A DNA stretch of 64,000 nt, from positions 1 to 64,000 of the forward strand of contig CAVKQB010000003.1 of assembly GCA_963658575.1 (NCBI GenBank), in the 5' to 3' direction. Shown one piece after another: positions 35,001-46,700 of the stretch. The translations under genes were made by a program, and so were the position numbers. How positions within the stretch are numbered: position 1 is the first letter of the stretch; each line of letters begins with the position of its first letter. The notes below the pieces were generated by a model. It was not told the origin of the DNA, ran no database searches, and was given only the letters and a program-made list of their open reading frames with translations. This DNA is from W0P28-013 sp963658575 (GTDB lineage Bacteria > Bacteroidota > Bacteroidia > Bacteroidales > Paludibacteraceae).

Positions 35001-36071
35001 TTACCTCTTATTTTTCGCCCAGATGTGGTAGGCGCGGAGGTATTTTTGTCTGTTGCGGTTGTGTTCGGCCAGTGTGGAGGCGAAATTGTGCGAGCCGTCC
35101 ATCTTGTCCGAGGCGCACATGTAGAGATAGTTGCTCTGCGTGTAGTTCAGCACGGCATCGATGGCACCGATGCTGGCGCAGCGTATGGGGCCAGGCGGCA
35201 GTCCGAGGTGCTTGTAGGTGTTGTAGGGCGAATCGATTTGTGTGTGCTCGGCAAGCACGCGTGTGATGGTGAAGTCGCCGAGCGCATATCGTGCTGTGGG
35301 ACAGGCTTGTAGCGGTATCCCGCGGCGCAGACGGTTGATGTAGAGCCCGGCGATGATGGGCTTGTCGGCTGCCACGTTCGTCTCTTCGTCGATAATCGAT
35401 GCCAAAATCATCACTTCGGTGGGCGTGAGGCGTGCTGCAGCGGCTTTGGCGCGACGTTCGTTGTTCCAAAAATGGTCGTATTCGCGCTTCATGCGTCCGA
35501 AAAGTTTGTCGGCCGTCATGTTCCAATAGACTTCGTAGGTGTTTGGAATGAACAGCGTGAGTGCCGTGGCGGGCGTTACGTCGTAGGTCGATAGAAATTC
35601 TGCGCTGTCGAGGCATTGCGCTATGGCGGCCGAATCGAGCATCAATTGTTTGCCGAGCCGTGCGGCGAGTTCCGATTTTAGGCGTATGTTGTTGAATTTC
35701 AGTTTGATAGGCTCTTGCGAACCGAATATGATGTGTTGCGCCAATGTGCGGTTTGTCATGCCGTCGTCGATGCGGTAGCAACCTGTTTTGATGCGTTCGT
35801 CGTAGTGTTTGCGCAGCATGTAGCGTTTGAACGGCGCGGCATTGTCGGTGAATTGCGCCTGTTCGAGTGCTTGGCACACGTCGTTCAGGGTCATGTCGGG
35901 GTAGATGTAGAGGTGCGTGTTCTGCCCTTCGCGCACCGAAAAAGCGGGACGCATTTCGCTCGCCCAGAGCCACACTGCGCCGCCCAAGCCGAGGGCGACA
36001 ACGACTAAAACGGTGTAAATCAGTATGTTTTTCTGCCTTTTTTGCATGTTGCGTGTGTCGTTTGTTGACAA
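35001..36071 (-). CDS. mltG: Endolytic murein transglycosylase MltG
   Basis: 356 residues (a start at the second ATG, 36047, is also possible). One membrane helix near residues 15-36 anchors it in the inner membrane, with the rest periplasmic. A LysM-like region (HLYIYPDMTLNDVCQAL) precedes the YceG/MltG catalytic domain, with ILASIIDEETNVAADKPIIA and LPPGPIRCASIGAIDA. It cleaves nascent glycan strands and helps set their length. Stands alone; its promoter region is the 192-bp gap shared with the divergent tRNA-Ser. Confidence 0.93.
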   Translation of the reverse strand: MSTNDTRNMQKRQKNILIYTVLVVVALGLGGAVWLWASEMRPAFSVREGQNTHLYIYPDMTLNDVCQALEQAQFTDNAAPFKRYMLRKHYDERIKTGCYRIDDGMTNRTLAQHIIFGSQEPIKLKFNNIRLKSELAARLGKQLMLDSAAIAQCLDSAEFLSTYDVTPATALTLFIPNTYEVYWNMTADKLFGRMKREYDHFWNNERRAKAAAARLTPTEVMILASIIDEETNVAADKPIIAGLYINRLRRGIPLQACPTARYALGDFTITRVLAEHTQIDSPYNTYKHLGLPPGPIRCASIGAIDAVLNYTQSNYLYMCASDKMDGSHNFASTLAEHNRNRQKYLRAYHIWAKNKR

Positions 36072-36191
36072 TGTAAAGTTATGGATTTTTTTTCAATTGG
36101 TCGATATGTGTGGTTGGTGCGTGCCGATTTTGTTTTAATCGATTGGTTGTCAGTGTGTTTTGCTGATTTGGTGCAACTTTCGTGCCAAAAA

Positions 36192-36223
36192 TTTGGCGCA
36201 GACAAAATTTTGTGCTAACTTTG
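36192..36223 (+). promoter_or_regulatory. Promoter of tRNA-Ser
   Basis: TTTG (36192-36195), exactly 20 bases, then TAACTTTG (36216-36223): a full Bacteroidetes consensus, about 40 bp before the mature tRNA. Confidence 0.82.
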
Positions 36224-36263
36224 CACCGCAATTTTTAGTAGCAGCGATGCTCATCGCTTTTTT

Positions 36264-36349
36264 GGAAGGTTGGGTGAGTGGCTGAAACCAGCAGTTTGCT
36301 AAACTGCCGTACGGGTTTCCGTACCGGGGGTTCGAATCCCCCACCTTCC
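36264..36349 (+). tRNA. tRNA-Ser(GCT)
   Basis: 86 nt class II tRNA. Acceptor GGAAGGT pairs with ACCTTCC, discriminator G. Anticodon stem GCAGT/ACTGC encloses TTGCTAA, anticodon GCT at 36298-36300. A long variable arm (GTACGGGTTTCCGTAC) is typical of serine tRNAs, and the T arm is GGGGGTTCGAATCCCCC. CCA is not encoded. Confidence 0.97.
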
Positions 36350-36418
36350 GCAAGGGTCGTAAATCTCAGGGTTTACGGCCTTTGTTTTGTGCCGATGGGT
36401 ATGATTCTCGTGAAAAAA

Positions 36419-37393
36419 TCAGAAATTGCTGGCGATGGCGTTGATGGATTGCCATGTGCGGTCGTCCATCTTGGCACCGACGAACGTGATGACGTGTCCG
36501 GCACAGACGGTGCCGATGCGTGCGCATTTGTCGAGCGAAAGGCCGCGCGCGTAGCCATAGAGGAATCCGGCGGCGTAGAGGTCGCCCGCGCCCGTCGAGT
36601 CGATGCAGCGCACTTTGGCGGCTGGAATTTTGTGGAACTCGTTGCCCGAAACGACGAACGAGCCGCGTTTGCCCACCTTCACCACCGCGATTTTGCAGAT
36701 TTGTGCCATGTCGAGTGCCGCCTCTTCGGCGTTTTTGCCTGTGAAGGCGTAGGCTTCTTCTTCGTTGGCAAAGATGATATCGACATATTTCGTGGCGTAG
36801 TCGTGCAAAAAGTCGCGTTCGGCCTCCACCACGTTGTAACTAGCGAGGTCGAGCGACAGTTCGAGTCCAGCGCGGCGTGCGAGTTGTGCGGTGCGTAGCA
36901 TCAGTTCGTGGCTTTCGACCATGTAACCTTCGATGTGCAGCAGGTCGAAATCGCGAAACATGGCGAGGTTCAAGTCGCTGGCGTTCAGGCTGCTGGCTGC
37001 GCCGAGATAGGTGCACATGGTGCGTTCGCTGTCGGGCGAGATGAGTACGTGGCAGCGTCCCGAGGGCAGGGTAGAGCCGAGCAGATAGGTCAGCACGCCG
37101 TTTTCGAACGAATCGACCTTGAAGAAGTCGCCGATGGCATCGCTGCCCACTTTGCCGATGAATCCGACATCGACGCCCAAGCGTGCCAGCCCCGAAATGG
37201 CGTTCGAGGCCGAGCCGCCCGTGGCCACATGCTGGCCGAGCAGCAGCGTGGCATCTTGTATCTCGCGCATCTTGGTCTCGTCGATGAGTTGCATGCTGCC
37301 CTTGGGGAGGCCGAGTTGTAGCAGCAAATCGTCCGATTTGAGCCGCATCAGAATGTCCACGAGGGCATTGCCCATGCCGAGAATCTTCTTCAT
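36419..37393 (-). CDS. PfkB-family carbohydrate/nucleoside kinase
   Basis: 324 residues from ATG 37393 (MKKILGMGNALVDILM). Upstream frame extension to 37588 is not protein-like. PfkB signature 1 region GGSASNAISGLARLGVDVGF and the C-terminal signature DSTGAGDLYAAGFLYGYA, with the catalytic aspartate and anion hole, are clear. Family members resembling this one are annotated adenosine kinase or ribokinase-like; the sugar or nucleoside substrate cannot be fixed here. A -7-like TACTTTTG lies at 37444-37437 on the minus strand. Confidence 0.85.
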   Translation of the reverse strand: MKKILGMGNALVDILMRLKSDDLLLQLGLPKGSMQLIDETKMREIQDATLLLGQHVATGGSASNAISGLARLGVDVGFIGKVGSDAIGDFFKVDSFENGVLTYLLGSTLPSGRCHVLISPDSERTMCTYLGAASSLNASDLNLAMFRDFDLLHIEGYMVESHELMLRTAQLARRAGLELSLDLASYNVVEAERDFLHDYATKYVDIIFANEEEAYAFTGKNAEEAALDMAQICKIAVVKVGKRGSFVVSGNEFHKIPAAKVRCIDSTGAGDLYAAGFLYGYARGLSLDKCARIGTVCAGHVITFVGAKMDDRTWQSINAIASNF

Positions 37394-37775
37394 GTTTTTG
37401 CGCCGACGCTGTTTTTCCGAAAAAAAATAAAATGGACAAAAGTACGCCGCTCGAATGGCTTCGGTGCAGTACTTTTGCCGAAAAGTGTTACTTATAAATA
37501 TGGTGTCGCACGGGCTTGCTGCCCAACGACGGCACAAAGATACCATTTTTTCGTGGCACAGCAAAATGCGCGATGCGATATTTCGCATTTTTTTGTCGAA
37601 AAAAAACGTTTTTTTTTCAAAAAGTTGTATTTTTGCGACTTGAAAAATTATTTACACGATACAAAAAACGGTTGTAAACGGACTCTTTGCGCCTTGCGTC
37701 GGAGAGTGTCGCTCGCCATTGATGTGGTCGTGGTGTTTTTGTAATTAGTTGATAATCAGAAATTTATTCACAAGT
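37394..37775. other. Intergenic region before the giant secreted protein
   Basis: 382 bp, AT-rich with A- and T-runs, no gene. On the plus strand TATTTTTG at 37628-37635 fits the -7 consensus and would give a leader of about 135 nt to the ATG at 37776. TACTTTTG-type boxes on both strands occur near 37437-37476. Confidence 0.6.
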
Positions 37776-40700
37776 ATGAAACGCAGAATTCTTTTCGCAA
37801 TGGCTGTCTTGCTGATGGCGACATCGGTTTGGGCCGACAACACTTGGTTCGAAGAGGCGCGCAACTTTAGTTCCTATTCGCTCGGTTCGGGCAAGGTGCA
37901 TGTGAAGGTGCTTGTCTTTGCCAGCGGCACTTTTCAGAACCACTGGGCTATCAGTCCGTCGAAGGTAGTGGCCGTGATTGATGGCGAGAGCGCAGAACGC
38001 ACCGTTTTGGAGTTTCAGGGCGACAACGACCGCAACACCGACAACGACTACAAAGGTTGGGCAAAAGTAAAGGTGTGCGAGGGCAAGGTGATAATTACCA
38101 ACCCCAGCGACCAAGCGCGCAAAGACACGCTCACGGTCGAGAATCCGAATTGGGACAACTATCTGTCGCGTACGGGTCAGTCCGACCGCCCTGCTTATCT
38201 CGAATTCGACTGGTATCCGTCGGCGGATTTCGATGGCAAAAACTACGAAGTGAAAGCCCATGTGCGCGACACGCGTAAGACGGGTGCCTATTGGGACCGT
38301 ACATGGAGTTTGGGCAAATACTCGAGCAGTTCGTTGCAATCGCCGTTGCTGTACGATGCCGTGTTCTACAGCGTGAGCGGCAGTGGCGAACGCGCTTTCG
38401 GCAATGTATTGGTGCCGTATGTGGTCTATCAGACGACCGACAAATACCGCATTGCGATTGACGGCGCGGCGGTAGGCAGTTGGGTGTCGTCGAACAGCCG
38501 TTCGGGCAGTATGCTGGTGGGCACCACAGACACGATACAACACTCGCTCGTCGCTACGTTCAATGTGCAACGTGAATCTGGCGACTATGTCGAAATCAAA
38601 TCGAATTCCATCTATATTCCAGCGTTTCACAGAATATACGATTTCGGCGTATCGGATTATGTGGGCAGCGACGGCAAGACCGACGCGCGCTACACAAAAC
38701 TGAAATGGACTATCAAAAAGCCGTGGGCTGAAGATATTCTGTCGACCGACATGTTCCAGATTCAGCGTTCCTACAACAGCTCTTTCTCCGATGTCGAAAC
38801 GCTCACCATGATAGCACTCACGCGTGGTCAGGGGCTGTACGAATATGTCGATTCGACCAAGGCGGCATTTGTCAACCAAGAGGATGCGCAGCGGCCAATC
38901 TACTACCGTGTGTTGCGTGCCAGCACCGCCAATTGGGGCTATTCGGGGCACGATTGGGTGGCCGTAGATAGCATTCGGAAGACCGCCAAACTGATAGCGA
39001 TAGACGAATCTGGCTGTTCGTACGAAAAAGCCGACGACTTTGCCAGCACGCACAACGTGAACATCATCATTCGCACGCAGAAAACGACCGAATACGAGTT
39101 TTGGGACGAAGCCGCCCAATTCGAACTGAAGCGCATGGTTACCACCAACGGCCGCACCGACACCATCATGCGGATAGTGCCAGCATCGGAGTTCAAACGG
39201 CAAGCCGACGGCAGTTATCTGGCCAATTACGTCGTGAAAGCCGAGGTGGCGTGTGCCGAATACAAATACACCATTCGCATAAACGACAGCAGTTGCTCGC
39301 TGAAGACGACCGACACCTCGGAGCACGCCATCAGCGGACCGAGCCTCTATTTCACCGAAGCGGCAAGCATCTCGTCGTTTCAAGCATCGAAAGGCTACTA
39401 TCCCGATTACGTATTTTTGAGATGGGGACAAGATAGCGGCGTGAGCGACATGTTCAAGATTTTGCGTCGCGACCTTGCCAACGAACAAGCCGATTGGAGC
39501 GAATTGGCAACCTTAACGAGCGAAAACTATTACCAAGACAAAACGGCGGCGGCCGGACATTACTACGCCTATCGCCTTATTTGCCTCTACACCTGCAACA
39601 ACACCACATACCGCGATTCGACCGAAACATACGGTTGGCTATCGAATGTGGGCAGCGTTGCTGGGCGCATCACCTATCCCAATGGCACGGGCAATGCCAA
39701 TGTTGTGGTGGAGGCCGTTGGCAAAGGCGGCACCATTCAGCGCGGTTACCTCTACCGTCAGGCCGTGTCGAGCGACGACTACGCCACCGACACACAAGTG
39801 CAATGGAGCGGTTCGCGCACCTATCAAGCATTGGTGAAGGCACCAGATCCGAAGGGAAATTATCTGAATAGCCCGTTGTTCTCGTCGTATCGGCACAACG
39901 ATGCCAGCACCGACGATGGCGTGGCGTTGATGATAAACGACAGCCGTTTGGTATTCAAATATGGCACCGTAACGCTCAAAGATACGGAAGATTTTCCTGA
40001 TAATCAATGGGTTTCGGCGGCCGTAGTGTGCGATGCGACGAAAGATTCCATCGTGCTCTATCGTAACGGTCGCCGTGTGGCAGCCGAAAAGATGGGCGGC
40101 GTTCAAGTCGTTTCGAGCGCAAACATTCACTTCCTGTCGGGCACCATATTGGCTGGCCTCGACGAGTTCCGCATGTGGAACCGCGCCCTCACCGATAAAG
40201 AGATTGAAAACACGGCGCACACCTACCTTTCGGGCAAAGAGAGCGGCTTGCAAGTTTACTATTCGTTCGACAATGTAGCGAAATTGCCGAAAGAGCAAGC
40301 GACCGATTCGATCTATTACGTGTCGAACCAAGCGCAATTGACCAAAAACGACATTCAACGCAACGATTTGAAAGTCGGAGAAATACTCACCGCTGGTGCG
40401 CCAGACGCCACCATGCTGAACTACAAGAGCATTACCGACGAATCGGGCAACTACATCATCGGCGGCATACCGTTTGCTGGCGGAGCCACCTACGACATAA
40501 CGCCGACCTCCGAACACGGCATCTTCACCTACAACGGTACATCGGCTTCGTCGGCGGCCATCTCCATCGACGAGCGTCGCCCCGAAGCCACGGGCATCGA
40601 TTTTGTCAATACGGCGGCGGTGCGTTTTACGGGACGTGTGCTCTACGAACTTTCGACCATTCCCGTGAAAGGGGCGCATTTCAAAGTGAGCGGCGTGCTT

Positions 40701-43700
40701 GCCACCGATGCGTCTGGTGCGCTGGTCGAAACCGACGCTTCGGGTAACTTCGATTTCGAAGTGCCGAAAGCCCCCATCAGCGTGCAAGTGGTGCTCGACG
40801 GACACACATTCCTCAACGACGGATTCTTTGTCATCGGCGATAGCACCATATTTACCCTCACCTCCAATACCGACGGTCTGCGCATGTGGGACACTACCAA
40901 AGCGCGTCTTGTAGGCCGTGTGGCGGGCGGCAATGTGCAGGGGTTGAAGCCGCTTGGCGCATCGCTCAGTAAGAATAACCTCGGCGACAGCATTCTCATC
41001 GTACTCGAACTCGAAGGCGACAATGTGGCGCAAATCGTGTACGACAGCCAAGACAAGGCGCGCGAGCAGATCGACACCATCGTGCCGCACGCCGTGAAAG
41101 GCAACAGCACCGCCGTGTCGTATCAGCGCAAACGCATACTGATACACCCCGACAACAAAACGGGCGAATTTTTCGTCGATCTGTTCCCCGTGAAATACAA
41201 ACTCACGCAACTGACGGCGCAAGGCTACAGCACACTCACCAACGGCAGTTCGGGAATGCCCGTCATCGATCTGACGAAAAAACTCGAACGTAAAACACTC
41301 TATGTCGATTCCATTCCTGTGGCCTACAACGACACCTTCCGCTACATCTACCATAGCCCCGTTACCGTCAGTCTGCAACAGGAACAATACGGCATGACAC
41401 TAGGTTATCTGGGCGTGGAGAAGGTGCAGTTGACCGATTTCGGCTCGGAGGCGCACACCATCACCGTGGCCACACTCAACGACAATGGCGAGTACGACTA
41501 TCTGTTTGGCAAACCGATATTCACCGAAGGCGACTATATGATGCGTGTTTCGGCGCACGAAGACTACTACTACAACGCCAACCGTTCGCTTGGTTCGCAT
41601 GAGCAGGTGATGCTGCATGGCGGCGGCGTGCGCATTTACAACGGCATGCACTCCGAATCGGAAGTCATCACAGGCACGCTCGACCAGAACGGCGAAATGC
41701 AGACCATATTGCGCGCCGACTACCCAACCCACACCCGTTTGGGCGACGATGCAACACGCTCCATACAAGTATCGGTCGAATATCAGGGCGAATACATACA
41801 ATCCGACCCGATAAACGTGTTTGTCTTTGCCGACCGCACCGATGGTGTCAATTCGGTGGGCGTTACGCCGCTGGGCATCAAACTCTACGACATCTTGCGC
41901 GACCCACCAGGATCGGGCAGTTACTCGTCGCTCTCGTCGGGTGCCACCTACAGCAAATCCGACAATTGGGTATTCTCCGTCGAAGCAGGCCTCAAACTGA
42001 ATTTCTCGTACGGTTCTAGTTATTCGGGAATTGTAGGCGTTGTCGCCGGCGATGTACTGACGGGTCAAATTTTCGAAACGAGTTCGGTATATCCGTTTAG
42101 CATTCCCATAACGTTCAACGGCGAATTTACATGGTCGTACGACTACTCGTACACCACCACCGACCAGATAACTACGGGCAGCGACGTTTACCATGTAGGC
42201 ACCAATGCCGACGTATATATTGGTAGCGCCACCAATCTGTACCATACCATCGGACACGGTATGGCGGTCATCGATTCGGCCTACTACGCCGCCATGGAGC
42301 CGCAACTCGACAAAGGCACGATGAAACTTGTGGCTTCGTCGCGCGATGCCAACGGAAAACTCTATTACCTCGTCGTGGCGCAAAAAATGTTCTTCTCGTT
42401 CGCCAAAGGCATGGATTTTGCCTACACGCAGGAGCATATTCTCACATCGATAGTGCCGACACTCTTGACCGAGCGCAACAGCCAGATTCTGATGGTCGAT
42501 TCGCTCACGGCGCAACAGCAAGCCAACACGCTCAAAAAACGTGTCTACTATTCGAAAGTGCCTGCCGACGATGCCAATTTCGGTGTCAGTCGCGCCTACT
42601 ACGGCTATGCCGACCCAGAGAACAGCGCCACGGTCATTCGTACCGATACCATTCAGGTTTACAACAACTCCATCACGCAGTGGTGCAACCTTATCGGTGT
42701 GAACGAACGCGAGAAAGTGCTGGCAACCAACCTCTCGTCGAATTTGTACAAGAGCCACTCGGTGTCGGGCGGAAATCCTGTAACGCACAGCGAAACTGTG
42801 TCGTACAGCCGTGCCACCACCGATCGTTTTGCGCCTCCGGGAGGCATCACCTCGTCGATTACATCGCAACTTGTGAAGACACTGACCTCGACGGCGGCTA
42901 GGCAAGTAGTTCAATTGATGACGACCCACGACAGTCGTGGCGACGAAGGCGCACTCGAAGTAGATGCGCAAGGCGCGGGCGCCAAATGGACGGTTGGCAT
43001 TTCGCCTGTTGCCGATTTCGACTTCAAAAACACGCAAGGCAGCAGCGAATCGCACACACGCACCTACTCGTACACGCTCTCACCCGATGCGTTCGGCTAT
43101 ATGGATGTCGGGGTTTATCGTTTGACGGACACCATCAGTTCGTTCAATGCCGATGCGTCGGACAACAGAGCCTACGACGAGACGCACACCTGCAGTTCGT
43201 TTGTGTTCAAAACCATTTCGGGTGCCAGCCGCTGCCCGTACGAAGAGGCCGACAGCACCATATTCTACGCTCCTGGCACTCCGCTGAACAATGCCACGCT
43301 GGCCATCGAAAAACCGCGCATCACAGCCAGCCGCCGCGAAATGAGCGACGTCCCGGCTGACCAAACGGCCATATTCAACCTCAAACTCAGCAACGACCAA
43401 GCCTCCGACATCGGTTTGGCGGCGGCTTCGTCGTTGCCGTTCGACATCTCCGTGCCGCCCGAAAGCAACCCGAACGGACTGAAACTCTATATCGACGGTA
43501 TGCCGATTACGGCCGAAGGACGAACGATAAAATTGCCGCACGGAACGACAGTGAACAAAATTCTCGAAGTAAGCCGCGGACAAGGCTACGATTTCGAAGA
43601 TGTGAAAATTCGCTTGACCTCGCAGTGCAATATACTCGAGTACGACGAAGTGTCCATCTCCGTACACTTTGTGCCGGCCGCCACACCGCTCAACCTCACC

Positions 43701-46700
43701 GTGCCGCACGACAAATGGGTGCTCAACACACAGTCGCTGAGCGACAGCACTGGCTACTATCTGCCCGTCGAAATCAGCGGATTCGATATTCATTCCGACG
43801 GATTCGACCACATCGAACTGCAATACAAGCAACTCAACCAGTCCGATGTCGATTGGGTGAACCTCTGCTCGTTCTATGCCAGCGATAGCCTGTACCAATT
43901 GGCATCGGGCACCAAAGCCATGATCAACTACGGCAAAATAGACAACGTGCGTTTCTATGGCGAGCGCGACCCAATGGAGCAGGAGTACGACTTGCGCGCC
44001 GTAAGTTTTGCTCGCTACGGCAACGGATTTGTAACCAAATCGTCGGAAGTGATGCACGGCACCAAGGACACGCGCTGTCCCGAAGTGTTTGGGCTGCCCA
44101 CGCCAGCCGATGGCGTGCTTGGCGTAACCGATGTGCTGTCGCTCCGATTCAGCGAGCCCATCGCGGGCAACTATCTCGACCAAGATGTCAATTTCGAAGT
44201 GGTTGGCGGCACCAACAATCTCGACATCACGCACTCCACATCGCTCTATTTCACTGGCGATTCGGCTTGTGTGGCCGAGAGTCAAGTTACGCGCAACATG
44301 AGCAACCGCCCGATAACCATCGATGTGCTGCTCAAGCCGAGCGAAGCCGCTGGGCGCACCAACGATATGGCCATTTTTGCCATCAACAACGCCAAAAAAC
44401 CGCTCGTGCTGTCGCTCACAAAAGACAACGAATTGCGCTTGCAAGTCGATACGCTAGTGGCCACATCGAAACCTGCCGAACTGATGCAGGAGTTCACGCG
44501 TTGCGCCGTAACACTCGATACCACGGGCGCGGTGCGCTTCTATGTTGGCACAGCCGACCTGACGCAGGAGAACCAGCCTCTGCTGAAATCCTACACGGGC
44601 AAAGGCACGATACTCGTTGGTAACAATCACGATCGTACGATGCCATTCAAAGGCAATATGCTCGAAATGCGCCTGTGGACTTGCGTTCAGAAACAAGACG
44701 AATTGGCTCTGACACTCAACAAACGCCTGACGGGCTACGAACGCGAGTTGGTGGATTACTATCCGATGAACGAAGCCAAAGGCTCTACCTGCCAAGACCT
44801 CTCGAACGGTGCCACGCTGAAACTCAACGGCACCTCGTGGACGCGCCCCGACGGTCTGTCGTTCAAATTCGACGGCACGCGCGGCATTCGCCTCAGTCAC
44901 GATGTGCTTTCGCGCTCGTCGATTCAAGACCTCACGCTCATGTTCTGGTTCAAAACCGACGACCAAACGCCCGACACGGCGGCACTGTTCACCACGGGCG
45001 GCGGCTATCGCTCCGAACCCGATGCCGACAATAAGTTGTTTATCGGCCTTGAGCAGGGCAACGTCGTTTTGCGCCACCGTGGGCACGCCTACGCGGCAGT
45101 TGGAGCGTACGACGACAAGACATGGCACCATTTCGCCTTTGCTGTCAATCGCGTGAGCAACGTAGCCTCGATTTATATCGATGGCAATCTGGCATCGAGC
45201 GTCTCGGCCGATTCCATCTTGGGCATGGCCAGCACCGAAATGTGGTTGGGCGAATGCCATTGGCGCATGCCGAACGCACAGGGCGGCTACAGCGACCAAC
45301 CGCTCTACACCTTCAGCGGCCACATCGACCACTTGATGCTATACGAACAGGCGTTGCCTTACAGCAGCATCAAAAACTACAACAACGTGGCGCCATCGGG
45401 CAAAGAGATGGGCTTGATAGCCTATCTGCCAATCGGCGTGCGCGAAGAGAGCACGTTTGGCGTGTGGGAAGTGCGTTATTCGCCCTACAATGCACGCGTA
45501 TTCCGCGACAACGACGGCAATGTCCTCAACAAGAAACAGTTGCTCGTGCTTACTCCCGACTCGGTGGCGACAACCATGACCGACAAGTCGGAAACGGCAC
45601 CAATGCGCGAAGCACTGTCGTGCACCAACTTCAACTTCTCGTGGGCTAACAACAACGACGAACTGCTCATCAATCTGAAAATGCTCGACAAGGAGATTAA
45701 CAAGCAGAACGTGTTTATCACCGTGCGCAATGTCGAAGATTTGCACGGCAACAAGATGCTCAACCCCGTAAGTTGGACGGTGTATGTCGACCGCAATCAA
45801 CTGCGTTGGGGCGATAAATCTGTGAATATAGCCGTAGAAAAAGACGAATCGGATAGCTTCGAAGTGAGAATTGTCAATACGGGCGGCGCAACACGCCAAT
45901 ACAAAATCACTTCGCTGCCAAGTTGGCTCACCGCCACGCCATCGTCGGGAACGCTCGAAGCGCAAGAGTCGCAGAACATCACCTTCACCATTGCCGAAGG
46001 GCTGAACGTGGGCGAATACACCGAATATGTCTATCTGCAGGACGACCAAGACCTCTACGAGCGGCTTATCATCAATCTCACTGTGAAAACCACCTGCCCG
46101 TGGGTCGAAAAAGTCGAAGACCTGCCGCTCTCGATGAACCTCATCGGGCAAGTGCTTATCACCGATAATGGGAAAGCCATCTACGATACCGACGAAAACG
46201 ACATCGTGGCGGCCTTCATCGACAATCGCTGTGTGGGCAAGGCCAACATCACCTACGACGACCAGCAGACCATCAACCATGTGTATATGACCATTCACGG
46301 CAGCGAGAAACTGGACGAAAGCCCCGTACAAATGCGGCTCTGGCGCGCTTCTACTGGCACCATCTATATTCTCGATGCCAACATTCCGCTCATATTCGAC
46401 CACACACGTTGCTACGGTTGTCTTGGCGATAGCGCGGTGATTCTCACCTCGTCCGACCGCAAAGTGCAGCAACTCACGCTCAACTCGGGTTGGAACTGGG
46501 TATCGTTCTATCTGAAACCTGCCTATGCCGACGACATCAACCACATGCTCAACATGCAGGCGATATGGACGAATGGCGACATTGTGAAAAATCCGGCCAC
46601 GCGCGTCTTCAGCCAATACTGGGAAGCCGAAAACGGCAACTGCACATGGCTTGGCTCGCTCAAGACATTCGATTATCACGACATCTACATGTTCTACATC

